Notes: generated from the sequence alone by a model not told the origin. Positions 47,727 to 56,822 are shown, numbered from the stretch's first letter. The stretch is 64,000 bases of DNA from Pseudoalteromonas sp. XI10 (GCF_001469895.1 NZ_LOPY01000009.1:103138-167137), one strand, 5' to 3'. Translations and numbers: made by a program.

Positions 47727-47851
47727 CTTGTGTGTCCTAGGTTCTGATATTTTTTATAGTGTAACGAATGCTAACACACTGCGAGACCTGCATCAGCTAA
47801 TATTAATCATTAACTAAATGGCGTATAATAGCGAATAGTTAAGTTTACTGA

Positions 47852-48385
47852 ATGAGCATCCTTATGGCGAAGAAGAAAAAGCCACTTATCGAAGAAGAAA
47901 TTATTTACGTATCAAAAAGCGAATTAAAACGTGAAGCCATGCAATATCATGGTCTGGGTGCTGAAATTGCAAAAATGCCGAAAAAGCAACGCGATCGTTT
48001 ACCGCTTAATCACGATTTAAAAGAAGCGTTAGTTGTTTCTGATAAAGTAAGTGATAAGAGCGATGCTTACCGTCGTAACTTAAACTACATCGCAAAAGTA
48101 TTACGTACCACAGAAAACGTTGATGAAATCCAAGCGATGATCGACATCATGCTTAACAAAAACAATCAAGCCGACGTTTTGATGAACAAAATCGAAACCC
48201 TGCGCGATGATTTGATTAAACAAGGTGACGACCTGATCAATTCAACAATTGATCAATACCCTTCTCTTGAGCGCCAAAAAATGCGCCAATTAGTGCGCAG
48301 CGCCGCAAAAGAAGTGAAAGCAGAAAAGCCAGCCAAAAATTACAAAGAGTTATTCCAGTATCTAAAAGATGCGATTATGCTTTGA
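47852..48385 (+). CDS. darP: Ribosome-associated protein DarP/YjgA (DUF615)
   Basis: 177-residue basic helical protein involved in late 50S subunit assembly. Family features: IIYVSKSELKREA, LGAEIAKMPKKQRDRLPL, LRDDLIKQGDDLI and the C-terminal LFQYLKDAIML. An alternative ATG four codons in (MAKKKKPLIEEE) is possible because neither start has a strong ribosome site. A terminator follows. Confidence 0.95.
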   Translation: MSILMAKKKKPLIEEEIIYVSKSELKREAMQYHGLGAEIAKMPKKQRDRLPLNHDLKEALVVSDKVSDKSDAYRRNLNYIAKVLRTTENVDEIQAMIDIMLNKNNQADVLMNKIETLRDDLIKQGDDLINSTIDQYPSLERQKMRQLVRSAAKEVKAEKPAKNYKELFQYLKDAIML

Positions 48386-48396
48386 TTTATATACAG

Positions 48397-48430
48397 AAAG
48401 CCGCTTAATGAATATTTTGCGGCTTTTTAA
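48397..48430 (+). terminator. Terminator after darP
   Basis: AAAGCCGC / GCGGCTTT stem with a 14-base loop and T-run. Confidence 0.75.
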
Positions 48431-48437
48431 TAATCAT

Positions 48438-48724
48438 TTCGGCGTTAAAACACCTCCTACAACCCCGTAGGAACGGCTTTAGCCGTGAACATCACGCACA
48501 ACAATCATCTACCATTACGGTCTAAAAACCCACCTACAACCCCGTAGGAACGGCTTTAACCGTGAACATCACGCTCAATAATCACCTGAATATTTCGGCG
48601 TTAAAACGCCTCCTACAACCTCGTAGGAACGGCTTTAGCCGTGAACATCACGTACAATAATCACCTAAATATTTCGGCGTTAAAACGCCTCCTACAACCT
48701 CGTAGGAACGGCTTTAGCCGTGAA
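48438..48724. repeat. BIME run, four inverted REP pairs (left of the RAYT gene)
   Basis: Four 52-bp units at 48438, 48515, 48594 and 48673, spaced 77-79 bp. Each has an inverted REP (TTCGGCGTTAAAACGCC then TCCTAC) and a direct REP (GTAGGAACGGC then TTTAGCCGTGAA) with heads facing across about six bases. Three palindromes per unit: GGCGTTAAAACGCC, TCCTAC/GTAGGA and ACGGCTTTAGCCGT. Unit 2 is the most diverged. Spacers are similar to one another (CATCACGCACAACAATCATC type). Confidence 0.95.
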
Positions 48725-48732
48725 GAGTTTAC

Positions 48733-49185
48733 CTATAGATAGATACAATCCCAAAAAGGGTAATCACGCACACTTTTAACAATTCCAGCCCTCAATGGGT
48801 TTGCGATGATGTACCTCGATACTCCAAGTAAATGTTCTTCGTTCCTTATTAAGGAATCATAATATCCTGGCTGCCAAATTTTTCGTTTAGAGCATGTTGC
48901 CTTGTTTATGAGATATGAACTCTTCCCTTTGACCTCTTGAATCAATCGAGCTAAAGGTACTTTATCTTGTAATTGAAATAACCAGTGTAGGTGATCAGGC
49001 ATTACCACAAAACAGATAGTTTTAGCTTTAATTTCTTCAATAGCCTTTAGAGTGTTAATTAAAACTCGTGCATTATTAAAGTCAGAGAAATAACAGTTTC
49101 TATCAAGCGTTGAAGTGGTGACAGAGTAATAATGAAATGGGATTGATACCCTATGCTTTCTTAGATTTTGATAATGTGCGGTCAT
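48733..49185 (-). CDS. REP-associated tyrosine transposase (RAYT, TnpA-REP)
   Basis: 150-residue single-domain Y1 (IS200/IS605-like) HUH transposase domesticated to act on REP sequences. The HUH motif is in VVMPDHLHWLFQ and the nucleophilic Tyr is expected in WQPGYYDSLIRNEEHL; a C-terminal RYIIANPLRAGIV helix is typical of the family. The ATG at 49185 has GGAGG seven bases upstream and is preferred over an upstream in-frame start at 49221. The gene is flanked on both sides by inverted REP pairs and appears intact, so it is probably active or recently active. Confidence 0.95.
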   Translation of the reverse strand: MTAHYQNLRKHRVSIPFHYYSVTTSTLDRNCYFSDFNNARVLINTLKAIEEIKAKTICFVVMPDHLHWLFQLQDKVPLARLIQEVKGKSSYLINKATCSKRKIWQPGYYDSLIRNEEHLLGVSRYIIANPLRAGIVKSVRDYPFWDCIYL

Positions 49186-49248
49186 CCATAACCCTCCATT
49201 TATTATTTTAAATCTAGACAAAGACGTATAAGAATCAAGTTAAACCCT

Positions 49249-49700
49249 CGTATGAACCGCTTTAGCTGGGAAAAAGATAAACATGTTCGGCGTTAAAACG
49301 CCTCCTACAACCCCGTAGGAACGGCTTTAGCCGTGAACATCACGTATAATAATCACCTAAATATTTCGGCGTTAAAACACCTCCTACAATCCCGTAGGAA
49401 CGGCTTTAGCCGTGAACATCACGCACAACAATTATCTATAATTTCGGCGTTAAAACGCCTCCTACAACCCCGTAGGAACGGCTTTAGCCGTGAACATCAC
49501 GCACAATTATCACCATATCATTTCGGCGTTAAAACACCTCCTACAACCCCGTATGAACGGGTTTAGCCGTAAACATCACGCACAACAATTATCTATAATT
49601 TCGGCGTTAAAACACCTCCTACAATCCCGTAGGAACGGCTTTAGCCGTGAACATCGCACACAACAACCATCTATTATTTCGGCGTTAAAGCGCCTCCTAC
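49249..49700. repeat. BIME run, five inverted REP pairs plus partial units (right of the RAYT gene)
   Basis: A decayed direct REP at 49249-49272 is followed by full 52-bp units at 49286, 49365, 49443, 49522 and 49600 (spacing 78-79 bp) and a half unit (inverted REP only) at 49678-49700. Units are nearly identical to those left of the RAYT gene. The run ends with AAAGCTGACAGCTTC, a short version of the CTGA heptamer arm found in the other islands. Confidence 0.95.
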
Positions 49701-49722
49701 GTCAAAGCTGACAGCTTCAAAC

Positions 49723-49760
49723 AAAAAAGGCTCTGAGCGTTCACTCAGAGCCTTTTTAAA
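49723..49760. terminator. Terminator of pepO
   Basis: A-run, perfect 9-bp stem GGCTCTGAG / CTCAGAGCC, loop CGTTCA, T-run, 13 bases beyond the pepO stop. Confidence 0.9.
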
Positions 49761-49772
49761 ATCGATAATCAA

Positions 49773-51845
49773 TTACCAGATTTTTACGCGATCTTCTGGT
49801 TTGATATACATCTTGTCGCCTTCTTTCACATCAAATGCCTGATAGAATTCTGGCATGTTTGAAAGAATACCGATTACACGGTAATGGCTTGGTGAATGAG
49901 GGTCTGTCATTAGGCGGTTACGTAACTCTTCGTCACGATATTTGCGACGCCAAATTTGCGACCAACCCATGAAGAAACGCTGATCACCTGTGTAACCATC
50001 AATGATAGGTGCTTTTTCATCACCAAGTGATAATTGATAAGCAGTGTAAGCAACAGTTAAGCCGCCTAAATCACCAATGTTTTCACCTAATGTAAGCTGA
50101 CCATTGACGCTTGCATCTTCAAATGGTTTGTACTCGTTATATTGAGCAACTAACTGACCTGTGCGCTCTTCAAACTGTTTAAGGTCTGATTCGCTCCACC
50201 AGTTACGTAAGTTACCATCACCATCATACTTCGCACCTTGGTCATCAAAGCCGTGACCTAATTCGTGGCCGATTACCGCACCGATTGCACCGTAGTTAAC
50301 GGCATCATCAGCTTCAAGGTTGAAGAATGGCGGTTGTAAGATAGCCGCTGGGAATACGATTTCGTTGTTCACTGGGTTGTAGTAAGCGTTTACTGTTTGT
50401 GGTGTCATGTGCCACTCAGAACGGTCAACTGGCTTACCTAGTTTTGCAGTCATATCGGCATATTCCCACTCGCTGTGGCGAATGTAGTTACCTACTAAGT
50501 CATCACCTTTCACTTCAAGTGCTGAGTAGTCTTTCCATTTATCTGGGTAACCAATTTTTGGTGTGAACTTATCAAGCTTTTCTTTAGCAGCAATTTTTGT
50601 TTCTGGGCTCATCCACTCAAGGTTTTCAATCGCAACTGCATAACCTTTGATTACGTTATCTACTAACTCTTCCATGCGCGCTTTTGCTTCAGGTGGGAAG
50701 TTTTCTTTAACGTATACTTTACCTAGAATTTCGCCTAATACACCATTTGATGCATCAACCGCTTTTTTCCAAAGTGGAGATTGCTCTGTTACACCACGAA
50801 GTGTTGTGCTGTAGAAATCAAAGTTAAGATCTACTAGCTCTTTATCTAATAAGCGAGCGTAGTTACTAACAAAGTGGAACTTAAGGTAGTTCTGCCACGT
50901 TGCTAAGTCTGTATCGTTGTAGATACCTGCGAATTTTTCTAAGTAGCTAGGTTGGCGAATGATTACATCTTCAGTTTTGATACCAGATGCATCAAGGTAA
51001 GCTGTAAAATCAAAGTCGCCAGTAAGTTTGTTAGCATCTGCAACGCTCATCTTATTGTAAGATTTAGTCGCATCACGGCTCTCAACACGGCTCCACTGCG
51101 CATCAGCAATGCTTATTTCAAGATCAATAATTGCTTTAGCCGCAGACTCTGCATCTGCTACACCGGCTTTGCTTAAGATAGCTGTTACGTATGCTTGGTA
51201 AGCTTCACGAATTTTTGTGAATTTTTCTTCATCTTTTAGGTAGTAGTCGCGATCTGGTAAACCTAGACCAGACTGATAAACATACATCGCGTTTTCGCTA
51301 GAGTTTTTCGCGTCGTTGTTTACGTACCAACCAAACGGTAAGCTACCGCCTTTAATGCGAAGTTCAGCCATTAAAGCAACAAGATCTGACTTGTTCTTAA
51401 CTGCATCAACGCTTTCTAGCACTGGTGTTAATGGCTTGATACCTGCCGCTTCACGGCCTGCTTCGTCCATGTAGCTGTTGTAGAATGCAGCTAGTTTAGC
51501 TTCATCAGAGCCTGGCTTAACGTCTTTATTAGCCGCTGCTTTTTCTAGTACTTCTTTCATCGCTTTTTGCGAATCATCGTAAAGCTGAGTGAATGAACCG
51601 TAGTTTGATTTATCACCTGGAATTTCTGTTTTCTCTAACCATTCGCCGTTTACGTGATAGTAAAAGTCATCTTGTGCGCGAACAGACTTGTCCATGTTCG
51701 CCAATTCAATGCCTGAATTTAAAGGAGCTTTTGCTTCAGTTACGGTCGCAGTTGCTGGTGCTTTAGTTTCTTGTTCTTTTTCACCACAACCAACAAGACC
51801 GAGGGCTAGTGCAATACTTGCCGCGGTAAGTGTTACGTTTTTCAT
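49773..51845 (-). CDS. pepO: M13 family metallopeptidase (PepO/neprilysin-like) lipoprotein
   Basis: 690-residue zinc endopeptidase. Lipoprotein signal with lipobox LVGC (Cys20). M13 N-terminal lobe, then NAYYNPVNNEIVFPAAILQ, split as NAYYNPVNNEIV and FPAAILQPPFF. Zinc motif HELGH at 527-531 (ligands His527 and His531, catalytic Glu528). The third ligand lies in ENIGDLGG, and the C-terminal motif ends in the family-type CxxW-like VKIW without Cys. Exported peptide degradation. Confidence 0.95.
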   Translation of the reverse strand: MKNVTLTAASIALALGLVGCGEKEQETKAPATATVTEAKAPLNSGIELANMDKSVRAQDDFYYHVNGEWLEKTEIPGDKSNYGSFTQLYDDSQKAMKEVLEKAAANKDVKPGSDEAKLAAFYNSYMDEAGREAAGIKPLTPVLESVDAVKNKSDLVALMAELRIKGGSLPFGWYVNNDAKNSSENAMYVYQSGLGLPDRDYYLKDEEKFTKIREAYQAYVTAILSKAGVADAESAAKAIIDLEISIADAQWSRVESRDATKSYNKMSVADANKLTGDFDFTAYLDASGIKTEDVIIRQPSYLEKFAGIYNDTDLATWQNYLKFHFVSNYARLLDKELVDLNFDFYSTTLRGVTEQSPLWKKAVDASNGVLGEILGKVYVKENFPPEAKARMEELVDNVIKGYAVAIENLEWMSPETKIAAKEKLDKFTPKIGYPDKWKDYSALEVKGDDLVGNYIRHSEWEYADMTAKLGKPVDRSEWHMTPQTVNAYYNPVNNEIVFPAAILQPPFFNLEADDAVNYGAIGAVIGHELGHGFDDQGAKYDGDGNLRNWWSESDLKQFEERTGQLVAQYNEYKPFEDASVNGQLTLGENIGDLGGLTVAYTAYQLSLGDEKAPIIDGYTGDQRFFMGWSQIWRRKYRDEELRNRLMTDPHSPSHYRVIGILSNMPEFYQAFDVKEGDKMYIKPEDRVKIW

Positions 51846-52026
51846 GGGAGTCCCGTACTAATTATTTTTTGATGTATTTATCGAAAAACTAGCAAACATA
51901 ATTAATCATTAGTTTTTCGCTTTCACCATAATAAACCGCTCAAGCAAAACAATAAAACCGAATATGTAACAATTCTTATCAAAACAAGATAAGCCGCATT
52001 TTTGAGCGATGGGAGGGGGAGATTAA

Positions 52027-52054
52027 GTGGTTAGTGGTTAGTGGTTAGTGGTTA
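52027..52054 (+). repeat. Heptamer array, unit GTGGTTA (4 units)
   Basis: Four perfect copies, directly followed by the 73-bp core element. Lies 181 bases upstream of the pepO start. Confidence 0.9.
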
Positions 52055-52057
52055 GAA

Positions 52058-52131
52058 CAAAGTAAAATACAATTCATGTGTAGCAAGTTCTTTGGTTTAA
52101 TTACACAAAAAATAAAACCACCCTCTTGATC
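52058..52131 (+). repeat. Conserved AT-rich core element, copy 1
   Basis: Starts CAAAGTAAAATACAATTCAT and ends CCACCCTCTTGATC. Nearly identical copies are at 55879 and 59272, each preceded by a GTGGTTA array and followed by a degenerate inverted heptamer array. TGTGTA and TACACA inside could pair around a 20-base loop. This copy has one extra G (CTTTGG). Confidence 0.9.
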
Positions 52132-52134
52132 TGA

Positions 52135-52169
52135 TCTGACTTCTGAAATCTAACTACTAAAAACTAACC
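52135..52169 (-). repeat. Degenerate inverted heptamer array after core copy 1
   Basis: TCTGACT, TCTGAAA, TCTAACT, ACTAAAA, ACTAACC in exact 7-bp register, each with a CTRA core. The complement of the last unit, GGTTAGT, is the unit of the forward array on the other side of the core. Confidence 0.75.
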
Positions 52170-52185
52170 TCTATTATATAACCAG

Positions 52186-52243
52186 CGCGCGAAATAAATT
52201 TCACGCCTACATCAGCGTAGGCGTCACGCTTGCTTGGCGCGTC
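52186..52243. repeat. REP pair of island IV
   Basis: Inverted REP CGCGCGAAATAAATTTCACG plus CCTAC, then a direct REP GTAGGCGTCACGCTTGCTTG. Almost identical to the pair at 45699-45757. Confidence 0.85.
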
Positions 52244-52299
52244 TTACATTCATCACCAAGTCTGCAAATTAATAAAGAACCCGCAAACAATGCCACTCG

Positions 52300-52334
52300 G
52301 CTAGAAACTTATAGCTTAAAGCTTACAGCTCATA
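52300..52334 (-). repeat. Degenerate heptamer array overlapping the mutT stop
   Basis: GCTAGAA, ACTTATA, GCTTAAA, GCTTACA, GCTCATA in 7-bp register. The mutT stop codon (complement of TTA at 52323-52325) lies inside the fourth unit. Confidence 0.65.
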
Positions 52335-52724
52335 CCTCTGTTTTATCTTTTCGATAATCTCAACATTCGCGGCTGGGAAGCTGTAATCATCAAGCTCGCT
52401 AAGTGCGACCCATTTACCTTGTTGGCCTTCAGCGCCATGAGCTGTGCCTGTGAAATCATCAACAATGTGGACATCTAAACGTACGCATTTATCGCCATAG
52501 TCATGTTCGATAACCATCAGCTCTTCACTGGCGTTTACGGTTAGGTTTACTTCTTCTAACAGCTCGCGCTGTAGCGCAGCAAATACGCTTTCGCCCAGCT
52601 CTACTTTGCCGCCTGGGAATTCCCATAAGCCGCCTTGGTGTTTGTCATCTGGGCGCTTACAAATAAATAACTGCTGATCTTTATAAATAACGCCAACAGC
52701 AACATGCACTACTTTTTTAGTCAT
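52323..52724 (-). CDS. mutT: 8-oxo-dGTP diphosphatase MutT (Nudix)
   Basis: 133-residue sanitising enzyme that removes 8-oxo-dGTP. A full Nudix box is present: GGKVELGESV followed by REL LEEVNLTV with the Gx5Ex7REUxEExGU spacing. Follows secA, the usual order in gammaproteobacteria, but a terminator lies between. The last codons and stop are formed by a heptamer array. Confidence 0.94.
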   Translation of the reverse strand: MTKKVVHVAVGVIYKDQQLFICKRPDDKHQGGLWEFPGGKVELGESVFAALQRELLEEVNLTVNASEELMVIEHDYGDKCVRLDVHIVDDFTGTAHGAEGQQGKWVALSELDDYSFPAANVEIIEKIKQRYEL

Positions 52725-52743
52725 TTGTTGTTTCCTTAATCAT

Positions 52744-52772
52744 AAAAAAAGCGACGCAAGCGTCGCTTTTTA
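52744..52772. terminator. Terminator between secA and mutT
   Basis: A-run, stem GCGACG / CGTCGC, loop CAAG, T-run, 14 bases beyond the secA stop. Confidence 0.88.
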
Positions 52773-52786
52773 TCACCGTGTTTTGG

Positions 52787-55495
52787 TTATTTTAATTTAC
52801 CGCAACACTGCTTATATTTATTACCTGAACCACAAGGGCACGGCTCGTTACGGCCTACTTTTGGCTCTGCACGTTGTGTTACTACAGCACCTTCTGGTGT
52901 TTCGCCACCGATATGCTCAGCTTCTTCGTGTTGGTATTCACGTGGTGCATTTTCGCTACGACGATGTTGCTCTTCAACTTTCTCAACATCTTCTTCAGCG
53001 CGAACTTGTACTTTACTTAAAATACCCACAACGTCGACTTTTAAGTTCTCTAGCATTTCAGAGAATAGCTCGAACGACTCGCGCTTGTACTCTTGCTTAG
53101 GATTCTTCTGTGCGTAACCACGTAAGTGGATACCTTGACGAAGGTGGTCCATCGCAGCTAAGTGATCTTTCCAATGTTGGTCTAGGCTTTGTAGCATAAT
53201 CGCTTTTTCGAATTGACGTAGTACAGACTCGCCTACCATCTCTTCTTTTTGCTTGTATGCTTGCTCAACCGCTTCTTCGATACGCTCACGAAGTTTCTCT
53301 TCGTATAGTTTGCTATCGTCAGCTAGCCATTGTGAAATTGGCAGCTCGATTAAGAAATCTTGTTTTAAGCGTTCTTCAAGACCTGGGATATCCCACATCT
53401 CAGCAAGGCTTTGCGGTGCAATGAATTGGTCAATCACACCATTTAGCACATCGCCGCGAATTGCAGTGATAGTTTCTGAAATATCGCCTTCTTCAAGTAG
53501 CTCGTTACGTTGCGAGTAAACAACACGACGTTGGTCGTTTGCTACGTCATCGTACTCAAGTAATTGCTTACGAACGTCGAAGTTACGTGCTTCAACTTTA
53601 CGTTGTGCGTTTTCGATTGCGCGGTTAACCCAAGGGTGCTCAATTGCTTCACCGCGTTGCATACCTAGTTTACGCATCATGTTAGTCATGCGCTCACCAG
53701 CGAAGATACGCATTAGCGCGTCGTCCATTGATAAGTAGAAACGGCTTGAACCCGCATCACCTTGACGACCAGAACGACCACGTAGCTGGTTATCGATACG
53801 ACGAGATTCGTGACGCTCAGTACCAATAATGTGTAGACCACCCGCTTCGATTACTGCATCGTGACGTTTTTGCCACTCATCTTTAATCGCTTTGATTTGT
53901 TCATCAGTTGGGTTTTCTAGCTTTTCAACTTCGCTGTTCCAGTTACCACCTAACACGATATCGGTACCACGACCAGCCATGTTAGTTGCAATGGTTACTG
54001 TGCCAGGTAAACCGGCATCGGCAACAATATCTGCTTCTTGTGCGTGGAACTTAGCATTAAGTACGTTGTGCTTAATTTTTTCTTTACGTAAGAACTGCGA
54101 TAAGTACTCAGAACTTTCGATAGAAATAGTACCAACGAGTACCGGTTGACCACGTTCTTGACAATCTTTGATATCAGCAAGAATTGCTTCGTACTTTTCT
54201 TCTTGCGTTAGGTATACAAGGTCTGCACGATCGTCACGGATCATCGGTTTGTTAGTTGGCATTACTACAGTGTCTAGGCCATAGATAGACTGGAACTCAA
54301 ACGCTTCTGTGTCTGCTGTACCTGTCATACCCGCTAGTGTGTCGTATAAACGGAAGTAGTTTTGGAATGTGATTGATGCCAATGTTTGGTTTTCGTTTTG
54401 AATGCGTACACCTTCTTTTGCTTCAACAGCTTGGTGTAAACCTTCTGACCAACGACGACCTTCCATTGTACGGCCTGTGTGCTCATCAACGATGATAACT
54501 TCGTTTTCTTTAACAACGTAGTCAACGTCTTTTTGATAAAGCTTGTGAGCACGAAGTGCCGCATACACATGGCTTAATAATGTTATGCTTGAAGCTGAGT
54601 AAAGTGAATCACCTTCTTGAATTAAGCCGCGCTCAATTAGTAGCTCTTCAACTTTAACTTGGCCGCGCTCTGTAAGGTGAACTTGCTTAGACTTTTCATC
54701 GATAGTGTAATCGCCGTCACCTTCAACGCCTTCTTCATCTTCTTTTTCTTGTAGCTCTAGATCAGGCACAATTTTGTTGATTTCGATGTAAAGTTCAGAG
54801 CTATCTTCAGCTGGGCCTGAGATAATAAGCGGCGTACGCGCTTCATCGATTAGGATTGAATCCACCTCATCCACTACGGCGTAGTAAAGTGGGCGTTGTA
54901 CACGCTCTTCAATGCTAAATGCCATGTTATCGCGCAGATAATCAAAGCCAAATTCGTTATTAGTACCGTAAGTGATGTCGGCAGCGTAAGCGATTTTCTT
55001 TTGCTGCGGCATCATGCCTGGTACGTTACAGCCTACTGTTAGGCCTAAGAACTCAAATAATGGGCGGTTAGTTTCGGCGTCACGTTTTGCAAGGTAGTCG
55101 TTCACGGTAATTACGTGAACACCTTTACCTGTTAAACCACGAAGGTATGCAGGTAATGTTGCTGTTAGTGTTTTACCTTCACCGGTACGCATTTCTGCAA
55201 TGCGACCTTGATGTAAAACCATACCACCAAGTAGCTGTACGTCGAAGTGACGCATGCCGTTTACACGCTTAGATGCTTCACGTACCACAGCAAATGCTTC
55301 TGGTAAAATGTCATCTAGGCTTTGTCCGTTATCGTAACGCTCTCTAAATTCAGCTGTTTTTGCTTTTAAATCTTCATCAGAAAGCGCTTCTAATTGCTTT
55401 TCAAGCGCATTAATTAGAGCGACCGTCTTTCTTAGGTTTTTAATAGTGCGGTCATTGCGACTACCAAAAATCTTGGTAAATAAATTAGATATCAT
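52787..55495 (-). CDS. secA: Preprotein translocase ATPase SecA
   Basis: Motor of the Sec export pathway. 902 residues: Walker A MRTGEGKT (about 102-109), [20 protein letters not shown] (DEVD box), helicase motifs [11 protein letters not shown] and [11 protein letters not shown], scaffold and wing domains, and a C-terminal zinc motif [13 protein letters not shown] that binds SecB. The start codon has only a weak ribosome site and is preceded by two hairpins and a short candidate leader ORF. dciA is the next gene upstream, with a repeat island between them. Confidence 0.98.
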   Translation of the reverse strand: MISNLFTKIFGSRNDRTIKNLRKTVALINALEKQLEALSDEDLKAKTAEFRERYDNGQSLDDILPEAFAVVREASKRVNGMRHFDVQLLGGMVLHQGRIAEMRTGEGKTLTATLPAYLRGLTGKGVHVITVNDYLAKRDAETNRPLFEFLGLTVGCNVPGMMPQQKKIAYAADITYGTNNEFGFDYLRDNMAFSIEERVQRPLYYAVVDEVDSILIDEARTPLIISGPAEDSSELYIEINKIVPDLELQEKEDEEGVEGDGDYTIDEKSKQVHLTERGQVKVEELLIERGLIQEGDSLYSASSITLLSHVYAALRAHKLYQKDVDYVVKENEVIIVDEHTGRTMEGRRWSEGLHQAVEAKEGVRIQNENQTLASITFQNYFRLYDTLAGMTGTADTEAFEFQSIYGLDTVVMPTNKPMIRDDRADLVYLTQEEKYEAILADIKDCQERGQPVLVGTISIESSEYLSQFLRKEKIKHNVLNAKFHAQEADIVADAGLPGTVTIATNMAGRGTDIVLGGNWNSEVEKLENPTDEQIKAIKDEWQKRHDAVIEAGGLHIIGTERHESRRIDNQLRGRSGRQGDAGSSRFYLSMDDALMRIFAGERMTNMMRKLGMQRGEAIEHPWVNRAIENAQRKVEARNFDVRKQLLEYDDVANDQRRVVYSQRNELLEEGDISETITAIRGDVLNGVIDQFIAPQSLAEMWDIPGLEERLKQDFLIELPISQWLADDSKLYEEKLRERIEEAVEQAYKQKEEMVGESVLRQFEKAIMLQSLDQHWKDHLAAMDHLRQGIHLRGYAQKNPKQEYKRESFELFSEMLENLKVDVVGILSKVQVRAEEDVEKVEEQHRRSENAPREYQHEEAEHIGGETPEGAVVTQRAEPKVGRNEPCPCGSGNKYKQCCGKLK

Positions 55496-55521
55496 GATAA
55501 AACCGTTACAATGTATTCTTT

Positions 55522-55542
55522 GTTAGCTAGTCATTAGCTAAC
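55522..55542 (-). promoter_or_regulatory. Hairpin just upstream of the secA start
   Basis: Perfect 8-bp stem GTTAGCTA / TAGCTAAC with a 5-base loop, ending 27 bases before the secA ATG. No T-run follows. It could influence ribosome access, given the weak secA ribosome site. Confidence 0.5.
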
Positions 55543-55560
55543 CCACTTTCTTCAATTGAT

Positions 55561-55602
55561 AATTAATATGCGCTTATGCTCATGATGTAGGGCATATTAA
55601 TT
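55561..55602 (-). promoter_or_regulatory. Second hairpin in the secA leader
   Basis: Perfect 11-bp stem AATTAATATGC / GCATATTAATT around a 20-base loop. The stop codon of the 36-codon leader ORF lies in one arm, so a ribosome translating that ORF would open the stem. Confidence 0.5.
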
Positions 55603-55673
55603 AACAATTTATCAGTACGCTGTTCAAAACACCGCTTATTTCGTGCGCTATCATACCAGAGTCTGCGCAACAT
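55563..55673 (-). CDS. Candidate 36-codon leader ORF upstream of secA
   Basis: ATG at 55673 with AGAAGG four bases upstream. It encodes a basic 36-residue peptide, MLRRLWYDSARNKRCFEQ followed by RTDKLLINMPYIMSISAY, and stops in the arm of the hairpin at 55561-55602, 67 bases before secA. In E. coli the secA leader encodes the secretion monitor SecM. This peptide has no signal sequence and no recognisable arrest motif, so it is not SecM-like in sequence; it may be spurious. Confidence 0.3.
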   Translation of the reverse strand: MLRRLWYDSARNKRCFEQRTDKLLINMPYIMSISAY

Positions 55674-55828
55674 CAAACCTTCTGTTTATGAAGATATGGA
55701 TTTTCAGCAAGAAAATTTAAAAATCAGCCATAATCTTTGATCTAACTCCATATAAAGGGTGAAAACAAGATTACTGAATAGATATGGCGACAATCGAAAT
55801 AAAATCAAGATCAGGGAAGAAAAAAGCA

Positions 55829-55877
55829 GGTTAGTGGTTAGTGGTTAGTGGTTAGTGGTTAGTGGTTAGTGGTTAGT
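55829..55877 (+). repeat. Heptamer array, unit GGTTAGT (7 units)
   Basis: Seven perfect copies, the same unit as at 52027 and 59178, followed at once by the core element. Confidence 0.95.
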
Positions 55878-55878
55878 G

Positions 55879-55951
55879 CAAAGTAAAATACAATTCATGT
55901 GTAGCAAGTTCTTTGTTTAATTACACAAAAAATAAAACCACCCTCTAGATC
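55879..55951 (+). repeat. Conserved AT-rich core element, copy 2
   Basis: 73 bp, differing from the copy at 52058 by one indel and very few substitutions. Followed in 7-bp register by ACTGATA, TCTAATT, TCTGAAT, TCTAACT, ACTAAAA (55953-55987), a degenerate inverted heptamer arm. Confidence 0.9.
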
Positions 55952-56024
55952 AACTGATATCTAATTTCTGAATTCTAACTACTAAAAATCCGACTTCTGA
56001 AGTTTATCTCCTGTTATAAAACCT

Positions 56025-56117
56025 CCGCGCGAAATAAATTTCACGCCTTCATCAGAACGTAGGAGCGGCTTTAGCCGTGAATAAAACAAAGATATTCGGC
56101 GTTAAAACGCCTCCTAC
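56025..56117. repeat. REP cluster of island V
   Basis: A decayed inverted REP (CGCGCGAAATAAATTTCACG) at 56025-56050; a direct REP GTAGGAGCGGC...GCCGTGAA at 56059-56081; and an inverted REP TTCGGCGTTAAAACGCC...CTAC at 56095-56117. The last two are the same subfamilies as in the RAYT cluster but arranged tail to tail. Confidence 0.85.
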
Positions 56118-56167
56118 AGAGTTTTATTGCTGAGGAAAACTCAACACCATCCCCCCCCCACAGTTCG

Positions 56168-56277
56168 GCTGACGTCTGACGGCTGAAAGCTGACGGCTCC
56201 TTAAATTTCGGCACTAAAGTACCTCCTACGGGGTAGGCTCATAAACCACACCGCTCGGCTAAAAACTGACGACTTTA
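56168..56277 (-). repeat. Two CTGA heptamer arms and a REP at the dciA 3' end
   Basis: GCTGACG, TCTGACG, GCTGAAA, GCTGACG at 56168-56195; an inverted REP of another subfamily (TTCGGCACTAAAGTACC...CTAC) at 56207-56229; then GCTAAAA, ACTGACG, ACTTTA at 56258-56277, whose last bases are the complement of the dciA stop codon. A run of nine C lies just upstream at 56151-56159. Confidence 0.75.
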
Positions 56278-56751
56278 TTTATTTTTGCGCCCATGTTGTG
56301 CTAAACGTTCTAACTTGGCTTTTAAAGATGGAGGGGCGTCTGCGGCGATGGCGCTGAGGTAATCGGCTGTTTGTTCACTCATTTGACGTTTAGAAACCGG
56401 CTTTTGTTCTGGCTTATTTGTTGCCGATAAGCGCTGAGTTGCTTGTGGGTTTGCGGTAATTTTAATTTGCCCAAGCTCTACCATGCCAGCGGCACGAAAA
56501 TGCGAGAGCATATCCATTTTTAAGTAATTTAAACGCAGTGCAATCGGTGCCGAAACCGCTTCGATCATCAAAGTACCATCACGGTAATTACTTACTCGGC
56601 ATTTTTTCGAAAGCGTTTCACCTAAAAAGTCATCAAGAATCGTTTGTTGAGAAGACAAGCCTTGGGTTTTACCAGCATAAGATGCCAAGCGACCACTCAA
56701 GCCCGCCATAATATCGCCAACAGCTTTTGGCGCGTATCTATCTTTTGCCAT
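56275..56751 (-). CDS. dciA: DUF721 protein, replicative helicase operator DciA
   Basis: 158-residue protein with the DUF721 domain in its N-terminal two thirds (DFLGETLSKKCRVSNYRDGTLMIEA split by its strands; APIALRLNYLKMDMLSHF) and a basic, disordered C-terminal tail ending GRKNK. DciA is the helicase DnaB loader/operator in bacteria lacking DnaC. Location upstream of secA matches Pseudomonas, where dciA lies in the lpxC-secA region. Here lpxC is not adjacent, and repeat islands flank the gene on both sides. Confidence 0.85.
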   Translation of the reverse strand: MAKDRYAPKAVGDIMAGLSGRLASYAGKTQGLSSQQTILDDFLGETLSKKCRVSNYRDGTLMIEAVSAPIALRLNYLKMDMLSHFRAAGMVELGQIKITANPQATQRLSATNKPEQKPVSKRQMSEQTADYLSAIAADAPPSLKAKLERLAQHGRKNK

Positions 56752-56822
56752 TAATCGTCTACCTAAAAAGGTTAATCACCACAAAGAGAATATACCACCT
56801 ACGTAAATATGAAGCTATTAGG

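Noticed and set aside
48438..49700. CRISPR array
   Set aside because: The about 78-bp regularity suggests repeats with spacers, but the spacers resemble one another, the repeats are palindromic REP pairs, no cas genes are near and a RAYT gene lies inside.
49333..49711. Plus-strand ORFs reading the peptide RRNGFSREHHAQ repeatedly
   Set aside because: These frames are the BIME repeats themselves read through; no ribosome site and no protein-like conservation beyond the DNA repeat.
55563..55673. Calling the secA leader ORF secM
   Set aside because: No signal peptide and no recognised arrest motif; kept only as a low-confidence candidate ORF.
56151..56159. C9 homopolymer as a phase-variable promoter element
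   Set aside because: It lies within a repeat island on the 3' side of dciA and not at a plausible promoter spacing; it may even be a sequencing uncertainty.
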